Assembly (NCBI GenBank): GCA_937896105.1
Contig: CALBKR010000151.1
Coordinates: 1-8,768, forward strand
Length of the DNA stretch: 8,768 nucleotides
Source: an uncultured Bacteroidales bacterium
Lineage (GTDB): Bacteria; Bacteroidota; Bacteroidia; Bacteroidales; Bacteroidaceae
Direction: 5' to 3'
Shown here: piece by piece, positions 1 through 6,094 of the stretch
How the letters are laid out: every line of letters begins with the position of its first letter
Position numbering within the stretch: the stretch's first letter is position 1
The notes under the pieces: model-generated
Database searches by the model: none
Told to the model about the DNA's origin: nothing
The model's input: the letters and a program-made list of their open reading frames with translations, nothing else
Program-made: the position numbers and the translations under genes

Positions 1-74
1 GTATGAAGCTTGCTTCAATACATATCACAGCGAGCGCAGAAAAATTTCGAGGTTTACCTCAATGTTGTTACAAG
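1..74. repeat. Tandem repeat, copy 1
   Basis: The first 55 bases are identical to 85-139, an offset of 84 bp. The match continues to 74 with one extra base and two substitutions. Inside are two small dyads: GAAG-CTTG-CTTC flanked by GTAT and ATAC, and GAGG-TTTA-CCTC. The copy begins at the first base of the window, so it and any earlier copies may extend to the left. Confidence 0.9.
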
Positions 75-84
75 CGAGCGAGAT

Positions 85-157
85 GTATGAAGCTTGCTTC
101 AATACATATCACAGCGAGCGCAGAAAAATTTCGAGGTTTCCTCAATATTATTACAAG
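85..157. repeat. Tandem repeat, copy 2
   Basis: Second copy of the 84-bp-period repeat, separated from copy 1 by 10 bases (75-84). It differs by loss of one A in the GAGG loop (GAGG-TTT-CCTC) and two G-to-A changes nearby. Both hairpin stems are kept despite the changes. It lies in the gene-free stretch downstream of the operon. Confidence 0.9.
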
Positions 158-159
158 TG

Positions 160-179
160 GCAATGCTGTGGAGCATTGC
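160..179. repeat. Perfect 8-bp inverted repeat (hairpin)
   Basis: GCAATGCT, a GTGG loop, then AGCATTGC. The stem is perfect, and no T-run follows on either strand, so it is not a standard intrinsic terminator. It directly adjoins a second hairpin at 180-204. Confidence 0.75.
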
Positions 180-204
180 TTGCGACGACTGAAAATTCGT
201 GCAA
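180..204. repeat. Second hairpin with one bulged base
   Basis: TTGC, bulged G, ACGA, an 8-base loop, then TCGT and GCAA. Eight pairs form in total. With the hairpin at 160-179 this makes a 45-base structured block. It may be an RNA structure or a repeat-element end; the strand that matters is unknown. Confidence 0.6.
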
Positions 205-265
205 ACGAGAGCAATGGATAAATTAATTTATTCATTGCCAAGTGTAGCCGAATTTGGATATCATC

Positions 266-316
266 AAGCTTTAGTTTTACAAAGGAGTATGCTAACCTTT
301 CACAAAAGAAAAGCTT
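266..316. terminator. Nested inverted repeats just after the operon, weak terminator candidate
   Basis: AAGCTTT at 266-272 pairs with AAAGCTT at 310-316, and AAAGG at 281-285 pairs with CCTTT at 296-300 inside that loop. The block begins 7 bases beyond the operon's last stop codon. Read on the minus strand, the inner stem is not followed by a clear T-run, so it lacks the usual intrinsic terminator signature. It may instead protect the 3' end of the transcript or be coincidental. The rest of 1-322 shows only the repeats listed and no gene. Confidence 0.3.
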
Positions 317-322
317 ATAGCA

Positions 323-1615
323 TCAATCATCTCCACTTGACCAACCTATACCTATTCCAAAGATAAAACCATTCAAACCAGGTGCAGCAGATACATAATT
401 ATATCCTGCAGAAATCGAGATTCTCGGGCCATCCTCTCCAGTAGGAATATATCCTGCTACAGTAGGACGGAGCGCAAAATATGTTTTACTTGGAGTTATG
501 GTAACCGTATTAGACGATTGAGAATAATTATAACTTGCGTACTCTATATCCAAGCCTTTGCATAAAAATAAGCCTAAGCCACATTCTATTGAAAAGTATT
601 TAAATGCAATACCAGGGCTTACAAAGAATTGTAATTTGGAAGCTGCATACTCGTCACGGGTTTTAACAGCTCCGTTGTCTAAAACAGTTTCTACAGTATT
701 AATATGGGTAAAATCCGCTGAAATATCATCCTGAATGTATTCAGTCGAATACTTTACATCATCTTGTTCAATTCGGCTTCCTTTACCCATTATTGCATCA
801 AAACCTATTTTTAGATATGACCTAGAATAGAAGAAACCGAGGCCTGCTGCCCCTCTTTTATCAAAGCCACTCAACATTCTCATCTCAAAAGTATTGCGTT
901 CTGGCCTAAATATCTTATCGTAAATATCGCTGGCACTTTCCATAAGATCCTCTGCACCCTGCTTTAAATCATCTACAATACTACTGAATTTTTCTTTTCG
1001 CTCTTCCTTTTTTTCTTCCTTTTTTGTATTTTTATCAACCTCTGTTTTAGTATTAAAATATTTAGCTTCTGCATTCGTCAACTTATCTTCTTTAATGTTA
1101 AAGCCCAATCCTTTAAGAAGATGCAAGGAAACTATCTGCAACGCACTTCTGGAACGGATCTCATTAATCATTTTATCCTCATCAATATCTACATCTGGAT
1201 AACTAGCATGTTTCTCCAGTTTACAAGTTCTTAAATCATAGATTTTTGCATTAAAATAATACTCTTTAGAACCATCATATCTACTTGATTCTCGCACCTG
1301 TATCACACAATAAGTGCCGACAACCATTTCAGACCCATCCTCTATAGCTTCATCTATCGACACTGCACCGCGCTCTTGATACTCGAGCTCTATATCTTTT
1401 TGCATAGAATAAACATTCTTGTTGCGAGTCAATCTCACATCATAACCATCTGCGATAAGTGCTTCTTGAAAGAGATCCACGATAATTGTATGCATGTATG
1501 TATCTACTTCTTTATTACTCTCATCTACAACAACCACATAAATAGCCTTGTCATTCTGAGCCGAGATTGATACACAACCTAACAACAAACTCAACAATAT
1601 AAAAACTTTCTTCAT
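323..1615 (-). CDS. Exported CsgG/TolB-like protein with probable outer-membrane beta-barrel
   Basis: This is a 430-residue protein and the last gene of the run. The signal peptide is MKKVFILLSLLLGCVSISAQ, with likely signal peptidase I cleavage after SISA. LLGC could instead act as a non-standard lipobox with C14. Residues 24-170 form an alpha/beta domain: a first strand (AIYVVVVD), a helix and strand leading to EALIADGYDVRLTR, then EYQERGAVSIDEAIEDGSEM, VVGTYCVIQV and the strand pair EYYFNAKIYD. This order resembles CsgG, TolB N-terminal and LpoB-type domains. Residues 190-210 are a Lys/Glu linker, followed by a helix (DDLKQGAEDLMESASDIYDKIF). Residues 243-426 alternate aromatic, Gly and hydrophobic residues in strand-length stretches (AGLGFFYSRSYLKIGFDAI, LQFFVSPGIAFKYF, RISISAGYNYV, GFIFGIGIGW), as expected of a small outer-membrane barrel. 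The final aromatic W425 lies close to the end but is followed by SSGDD. No specific family is recognised, and transport or anchoring function is inferred only. Confidence 0.78.
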   Translation of the reverse strand: MKKVFILLSLLLGCVSISAQNDKAIYVVVVDESNKEVDTYMHTIIVDLFQEALIADGYDVRLTRNKNVYSMQKDIELEYQERGAVSIDEAIEDGSEMVVGTYCVIQVRESSRYDGSKEYYFNAKIYDLRTCKLEKHASYPDVDIDEDKMINEIRSRSALQIVSLHLLKGLGFNIKEDKLTNAEAKYFNTKTEVDKNTKKEEKKEERKEKFSSIVDDLKQGAEDLMESASDIYDKIFRPERNTFEMRMLSGFDKRGAAGLGFFYSRSYLKIGFDAIMGKGSRIEQDDVKYSTEYIQDDISADFTHINTVETVLDNGAVKTRDEYAASKLQFFVSPGIAFKYFSIECGLGLFLCKGLDIEYASYNYSQSSNTVTITPSKTYFALRPTVAGYIPTGEDGPRISISAGYNYVSAAPGLNGFIFGIGIGWSSGDD

Positions 1616-1625
1616 AATAATAAAT

Positions 1626-2318
1626 TTAACGGCAATAATCCAAAACTATATCACTTACTTTCTGATTTATTTTCTTATATGCTCTAACTGCAGCATTTTG
1701 ATAATCAATTTTACTATTTCCACGGCCAACAATTTCATCTTCATAAATAGTTACTCCTTGAATTTCATCTACAATTTTCACATAGGCGTAAACGGAAGCA
1801 TTATAGTCTTTTGGACCATTTGATGGAGATTCTTTTGCTGTCGCTGTAACATAAACACCCCAAAAAGCCATTTCGGGGTTGTTCGCAAACCTCAAGTTAG
1901 AATTCTTTGCAATATACCCCTTTATTGCAGAGTGCATTCCTGTATACTCCGTTTTGAAATTAAACGCACTGGATGACAGATACAATAGTTTATCCTCTTT
2001 ACGTTTTTCAAGCCGTTCCAACTCCTCTTTTGCTTTTTCAGCAGCACGAGCAGCTTGTTTGTTAGCTTCTTCTACTGCTTTCTTATCAGAAATCTTAGTT
2101 TTACATTTTACAATATAATCATTTATCAATCCAGTGTTTAGTTCTTCACTATAATACTTGTTACATATATCAAGTCCTTGTAACGCTTCCTCATACAATC
2201 CTTTTTGGTAGAGTTGTCTGATTACATAATCAAAGTACTCCCGACCATCTGCCTTAACGTTAGATGTCAATAAAAGTCCAACTGTAAGAAACATTATTCC
2301 TTTAATAATTGTATTCAT
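1626..2318 (-). CDS. Exported protein with LPP20/FlgT-like C-terminal domain
   Basis: This protein has 230 residues and its start codon overlaps the 3' end of the preceding gene by 17 nt. I chose the ATG at 2318 because it gives a proper signal peptide: short N-region with K6, hydrophobic core IMFLTVGLLL, and likely cleavage after V-K-A23. The ATG at 2357 adds 13 residues and disrupts this. The ATG at 2294 loses the positive charge. Residues 27-60 form a single TPR-like helix pair (YQKGLYEEALQGLDICNKYY). Residues 78-110 are a Lys/Glu/Ala-rich coiled coil. The C-terminal part (about 140-230) has the pattern VYVTATAKES, then strands around SVYAYVKIVD and VTIYEDEIVGRG, then a closing helix, as in LPP20, FlgT and related CsgG-neighbour domains. 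There is no lipobox, so it is probably periplasmic. The two exported proteins are probably partners; the outer-membrane gene begins 10 nt further on. The family assignment is tentative. Confidence 0.78.
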   Translation of the reverse strand: MNTIIKGIMFLTVGLLLTSNVKADGREYFDYVIRQLYQKGLYEEALQGLDICNKYYSEELNTGLINDYIVKCKTKISDKKAVEEANKQAARAAEKAKEELERLEKRKEDKLLYLSSSAFNFKTEYTGMHSAIKGYIAKNSNLRFANNPEMAFWGVYVTATAKESPSNGPKDYNASVYAYVKIVDEIQGVTIYEDEIVGRGNSKIDYQNAAVRAYKKINQKVSDIVLDYCR

Positions 2319-4422
2319 CTTGTATCTTTTTAATTCTATTATAAATACTCTCACCACTACGAATCAAAATATCATTATTTGTATCGTAACCTTTATATTT
2401 CAGTTCGTCTGCTTCATCCTTTAATTTCTTGGCTTCTTTATCAAGGGTTTCCTTAAATTCAATTGAAAAGGCTTCAATACCAATAAAATATTCAGTTTTT
2501 TCCAACAACCTCATCTTCTTGACTATATTATATGCATCAGAGAGGGCATCAAGTCCGTCACTAGTATTATTCACCAAATTTAATTTTTCAACGAACTCAT
2601 TACGAAGTTCTTCATACGAAAAAGCGATCTTCTCCTTTTCTTTATTTTCTTGTTGAAGTTTCTCTTGCTCCTTTTTCTTTTCTTCTTGCTTTTGCTTTAT
2701 TTCTCGCTCTACCTGCTCGGCCTCTTTTGCAGCAGCCTTCTTTTCATTGCAGGATTTCACAGCAAACACACCGGCTACAACCACTAATACAGCTATTATA
2801 TAAGGCAGAACCTTCCTCCACACCTGTTTCCTACGGGTGCTGCTTTCCTTGCGTACCTCACTTTTGTGCTGACGCTCGATATAAGCAATCTCGTCGTTGA
2901 ACGCGGCATCTTCTGCACGCCATTTCCTGCAATCGGCAACACTGACACCTATCTCGGAACAGGTCTTGAGGACATCGCACCGGTTGTCTTTGTACAACAT
3001 CGCAAACGCCTTCTTCTGCTGTTCCTTGACTGCTTTTTGCTCCATTTGCTTACGCTGCTGTGCTAACTCGTCGGCCTTCTTCCTCTCATAAATTGCAGTT
3101 AGGCTGTTGTATGTATTGGCAAAGACAGGGTCTTCATTGACCCAAGTCTGGAATGTATGCAATGCTACGCCGCTTCTTCGACAGACGGCATCAACATCAC
3201 CGCCATTTTTCTCATATTCGTGAAGCAGGGTCTCTTTCTGATATCGTATTTTCTCACGGTTACGCTCTTCCAATGCTGCTGTCTCCAATTTTTTCGCATT
3301 ATTTTTCTGTTTCTTCGTTTCTATAGAATCAAGAAATCTCGGGAACAAGTTTTGCGCATAGAACTTGACTCTCGTCTGGACATCAGCAGCATAATTGGTT
3401 TCATAGTTACGGTCAAGCAACTCCGACACTGTATCCTTCAATAAGGCAAGTTCAGGAGAGACGCCACCTGAGAGTTTTGAATATGCGAGCCTTGCTGCAT
3501 TCTCATCGTTATTCATAAGGCCTCCGGCCACGAGCAACAGCACTTGGTTCTGTTGAGGGTAGAAGCTATCCCATGCCGTAAGCTCTGCCAATGATGCTTC
3601 GGCTTTAGCATTCAAACCTTGAAGATTATACGCCACATAGGCCCAATATGTTTTCCAATAGTCTTCGGAATTGTTTTCGTTCAGTTTCTTGATGTAAAGA
3701 GCCGGTGATGTTATTGCGCTAAGCTGATGGAATATTTGGCTCAATTCGCTCGAATGCACCCTGTTCATCCATCCTTCTAACTCGGGGACTATGCTGTTTA
3801 TTGCCTGAACATTGTTTTGTTCAATAGCTACTTGCGCTGTTTCTACCTTTATCTTGCCGGCCAACGGGAGTTCCTTTCTCACCTTGACAGAGAGGTTGCG
3901 GACATCTTCCCTTATTGCCGCTGCGATATCTTTGTCGAAATCCAACGACAGCCTTAAATCTTCAAGTTCCTTGAGCCCCTCATCGGTAATGAAGCCATCG
4001 TAAAAAAGTTCCTTGCAACGTGCCCTGTATAGTTTTCTGTTCTCAATAAGCACTTCGGCTTGAGTTTTCTGCGTTGTAAACACATTCACTACTGACGAGG
4101 AAGAGTCGTTGATGGTAGTAGAGCTGTGTATTCCACCCGAAACAGCGTTTCCTGTTCCCAGAGATATTGTTGTATCGGCCTCTTTAGCCTTCTTTTTTTC
4201 AATATCTATGCCTCCTGCAACAACATTACCGGAGGCAAGTATCTGCACATCTGATTGTTCATTGCCTGCCGATGTTGTGGCATTCGCTGTAGCGACCGAC
4301 ACATTGGGTTGTTCTGTGCCAACCTCAACAAGCCTTATCTCCTCATCGCAACAAGGACAAAAAACAAACTGTAAATCACTTGTCACATAACCGCACTTGG
4401 GGCATTTCTTTTGTCTTGTCAT
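2302..4422 (-). CDS. Bitopic membrane protein with zinc ribbon, duplicated HTH-like repeats and extracytoplasmic tail
   Basis: This protein has 706 residues. The ATG at 4422 sits 2 nt past the protease stop and just before the ribbon. The in-frame ATG at 4500 would add 26 residues encoded inside the protease gene, so I rejected it. In order: zinc ribbon C7, C10, C22, C25 (CPKC and CPCC); a low-complexity stretch with two (S/T)GNxVxGGI-type repeats (62-100); a helical segment (123-180) with DGFITDEGLKELEDL, like the G-x-I-T-x-E helical pairs of TerB- or SHOCT-like modules; a longer helical, possibly TPR-like region (about 195-370); two HTH-like repeats (399-446 and 474-522); one membrane span (about 539-556, VLPYIIAVLVVVAGVF); and a Lys/Glu coiled coil plus a helical tail to the end. 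The RRKQVWRK flank before the span predicts the N-terminus in the cytoplasm and the tail outside the inner membrane. It could link the cytosolic protease and SPFH proteins to the exported proteins encoded next. No overall family recognised. Confidence 0.82.
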   Translation of the reverse strand: MTRQKKCPKCGYVTSDLQFVFCPCCDEEIRLVEVGTEQPNVSVATANATTSAGNEQSDVQILASGNVVAGGIDIEKKKAKEADTTISLGTGNAVSGGIHSSTTINDSSSSVVNVFTTQKTQAEVLIENRKLYRARCKELFYDGFITDEGLKELEDLRLSLDFDKDIAAAIREDVRNLSVKVRKELPLAGKIKVETAQVAIEQNNVQAINSIVPELEGWMNRVHSSELSQIFHQLSAITSPALYIKKLNENNSEDYWKTYWAYVAYNLQGLNAKAEASLAELTAWDSFYPQQNQVLLLVAGGLMNNDENAARLAYSKLSGGVSPELALLKDTVSELLDRNYETNYAADVQTRVKFYAQNLFPRFLDSIETKKQKNNAKKLETAALEERNREKIRYQKETLLHEYEKNGGDVDAVCRRSGVALHTFQTWVNEDPVFANTYNSLTAIYERKKADELAQQRKQMEQKAVKEQQKKAFAMLYKDNRCDVLKTCSEIGVSVADCRKWRAEDAAFNDEIAYIERQHKSEVRKESSTRRKQVWRKVLPYIIAVLVVVAGVFAVKSCNEKKAAAKEAEQVEREIKQKQEEKKKEQEKLQQENKEKEKIAFSYEELRNEFVEKLNLVNNTSDGLDALSDAYNIVKKMRLLEKTEYFIGIEAFSIEFKETLDKEAKKLKDEADELKYKGYDTNNDILIRSGESIYNRIKKIQDEYNY
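2755..2808 (-). other. Single predicted transmembrane segment
   Basis: Residues 539-556 of the 706-residue protein form an uninterrupted hydrophobic run. It is preceded by Arg/Lys-rich residues (STRRKQVWRK) and followed by KSCNEKK. By the positive-inside rule the zinc ribbon and HTH repeats face the cytoplasm, while the coiled coil and tail (about 150 residues) face the periplasm. The Lys-rich tail side makes the orientation less than certain. Confidence 0.75.
2857..3003 (-). other. HTH-like repeat B in the 706-residue protein
   Basis: Residues 474-522. It shares with repeat A the positions Y-K, C-D-V, the Cys before I-G-V, W-R-A-E-D and the Phe after it, and an ER near the end of the helix. 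Repeat A has WVNEDPVF where this copy has WRAEDAAF. The copies are diverged, so the duplication is old or the repeats are functionally distinct. Confidence 0.6.
3085..3228 (-). other. HTH-like repeat A in the 706-residue protein
   Basis: Residues 399-446. The pattern is Y-E-K-x-G-G-D-V-x-x-V-C-x-x-S-G-V, then W-V-N-E-D-P-V-F, as in the helix-turn-helix of phage small terminases and of transposase-like HTH domains. It aligns with repeat B over its length. Confidence 0.6.
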
Positions 4423-4424
4423 AT

Positions 4425-6089
4425 CTATTTTGTGTAAAATATTGCTGAAGGATTTCCGTTCTTGTCTGTACGCACACTTACCATACCCGCTCTTCCCCAA
4501 CTGTATGCGTATGATACCGTATAACCGACAAGTGTTGAGCCAAGCATATTCTTTTTGGCCGATTTGAATTTGACATCCTTAAATCCGTAGTCGAGCGAGA
4601 GCAGTTTCTGCAGTTTCTTGGTAATTTCGTCCAAAGTGTCATCAACCAAGTTCCGTACCCTTTCGTATGTTTCATCCAAAGAGGCATAGGCATAGAACCC
4701 AGGTTCATATTTTGGCTGCATTATTGGTCTGAAACTTTTTGCCTTGGCATTAATGGTGCGGCAATGAATCAAAGGGTCACCAAACATATTGAATTCGCAT
4801 ATCGTATAATAAGCATTTTCAAACGTGTCTATTACAGAGAAGTTCACCAGATACTCTATCTTGGTTTTAAGCAAAGCCTCTCCAAGACCCCCACCGGCAA
4901 ACATTCTCTCGGTATACATTTTAAGCAATGTCTCTGAACAGCCGCACGGATACTTTCGGCCACAGCACCCTAACGCAATATTACTTGCACCGACAAAAGA
5001 GAGTACAGAACCATATATTGACGATAATAGCATTGACGACCGCATATCATATCCTTCGTATCTGGCTCCATAGCATGCCATAGTGTTCAAGACACTTGCC
5101 TTGCAATATGGCAATAAATCAATATCAAAAGCAGTACACGTTTCTCCTTGAGCATTCTCGTTTCCATAATAGCCGGTACATTCCTTGCCATCATCACCAT
5201 GTAGATTAAACAGCAAATAATCGGCATCGGCCAAGGTTTCAATGTATGGCTTTAAAAATTCCGCATCATATATATTTGCGTCTGGCGAACGGTATATACC
5301 TTTGTAAACATACCTTTCATCGTCATTCAATGGCAAAAGAGGCAGATTCTCTGACACAAATGCAGACTCACGCAACCATTGCTTCGCCGTTGCCATTATA
5401 CCGGCGTTAGCATCTACACTCATTCCGCAATCGAGCACTCTTTTGAAATAATCTCCTATTGTTGCATCGAACGATAGTTCCTGTATGCCATTGGGCAATG
5501 GCAAGCGGGATATGTTGAAACGTAGCGCAGACATCAATTCCCGTTCAACATTTTCCGGAGCTGTTTTTTGCTGCTGATATATCGTGTTTAAATATGTGTG
5601 AACATCAAAACCATTGCTGAAGCAATACCATAGATCAATCTGAATTCTACAACCGTTCTCATCAAAACCGATGTCAAAAACCCAATGAGGAACTGCAATG
5701 ACATCATCGCCGCCGATAACAAAGACACTTGTAGAAATAGATGTTCTGATACCTTTGTTTTCAATAAATGAATGCAATGCCTTGTGATAGCTGAGCCACG
5801 ACCTATCTTTCGCAATAAACGCGGCATTCTCAGTATCCGACATATCCAACAGTATATACGATATACCCAATTCCGAGCAACCATCAATGTAGGAATTTAT
5901 GCTGGATATTACATAGTCGCGGGCTATAGAAAATTTTTTGGATAGTGCCAACGTGTCGGTAAAGATTATTCCATTAACCGTACCATTGACAGGGACACTA
6001 TTTCTTATAGAGCTTTTTCCAGAACTGTCACTGTAGCTTCTTAATGCAAAAGGATTTGATTTTGACAAAATATCTCTATAATCAGCCAT
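4425..6089 (-). CDS. Cytoplasmic caspase-fold cysteine protease, peptidase C25 (gingipain)-like
   Basis: This 554-residue protein matches the order of landmarks in peptidase C25. SVFVIGGDDVIAVPH (residues 121-135) corresponds to the 'lvGd..diP' strand. LLFNLHGDDG carries the likely catalytic H297, compare YTGHG in gingipains. LNTMACYGARY carries the likely nucleophile C339, compare DVACVNG. FVGASNIALG and FNMFGDPLIH (434-442) match the family's later conserved strand and its GDP motif. Residues 40-120 fit the N-terminal alpha/beta part of the fold. Unlike secreted gingipains, it starts MADYRDILSK with no signal peptide, has no long propeptide, and ends in a short domain (about 455-554) rather than a recognisable type IX secretion C-terminal domain. 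It is therefore probably an intracellular protease. The region at 370-385 is Cys-rich (CCGRKYPCGC). It starts 5 nt after the SPFH gene, and the next gene begins 2 nt after its stop. CHAT is the alternative caspase-like family. Substrate unknown. Confidence 0.82.
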   Translation of the reverse strand: MADYRDILSKSNPFALRSYSDSSGKSSIRNSVPVNGTVNGIIFTDTLALSKKFSIARDYVISSINSYIDGCSELGISYILLDMSDTENAAFIAKDRSWLSYHKALHSFIENKGIRTSISTSVFVIGGDDVIAVPHWVFDIGFDENGCRIQIDLWYCFSNGFDVHTYLNTIYQQQKTAPENVERELMSALRFNISRLPLPNGIQELSFDATIGDYFKRVLDCGMSVDANAGIMATAKQWLRESAFVSENLPLLPLNDDERYVYKGIYRSPDANIYDAEFLKPYIETLADADYLLFNLHGDDGKECTGYYGNENAQGETCTAFDIDLLPYCKASVLNTMACYGARYEGYDMRSSMLLSSIYGSVLSFVGASNIALGCCGRKYPCGCSETLLKMYTERMFAGGGLGEALLKTKIEYLVNFSVIDTFENAYYTICEFNMFGDPLIHCRTINAKAKSFRPIMQPKYEPGFYAYASLDETYERVRNLVDDTLDEITKKLQKLLSLDYGFKDVKFKSAKKNMLGSTLVGYTVSYAYSWGRAGMVSVRTDKNGNPSAIFYTK

Positions 6090-6094
6090 AGTTT

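Noticed and set aside
1..157. CRISPR array
   Set aside because: Only two copies, 55-74 bp long with a 10-bp spacer and no cas genes; the geometry is wrong.
3..221. Plus-strand 72-codon open frame
   Set aside because: It exists because the 84-bp repeat period is divisible by three; it repeats the same peptide twice, runs through hairpins and has no domain or start context.
2857..3228. Prophage small terminase gene
   Set aside because: The HTH-like repeats are internal to a long membrane protein and no phage structural, large terminase or integrase genes are present.
4423..4500. Longer start (ATG at 4500) for the 706-residue protein
   Set aside because: The additional residues are the out-of-frame shadow of the protease C-terminus; the start at 4422 directly precedes the zinc ribbon.
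4425..6089. Secreted gingipain-type virulence protease
   Set aside because: No signal peptide, no propeptide and no recognisable type IX sorting domain; neighbours are cytosolic scaffold-like proteins.
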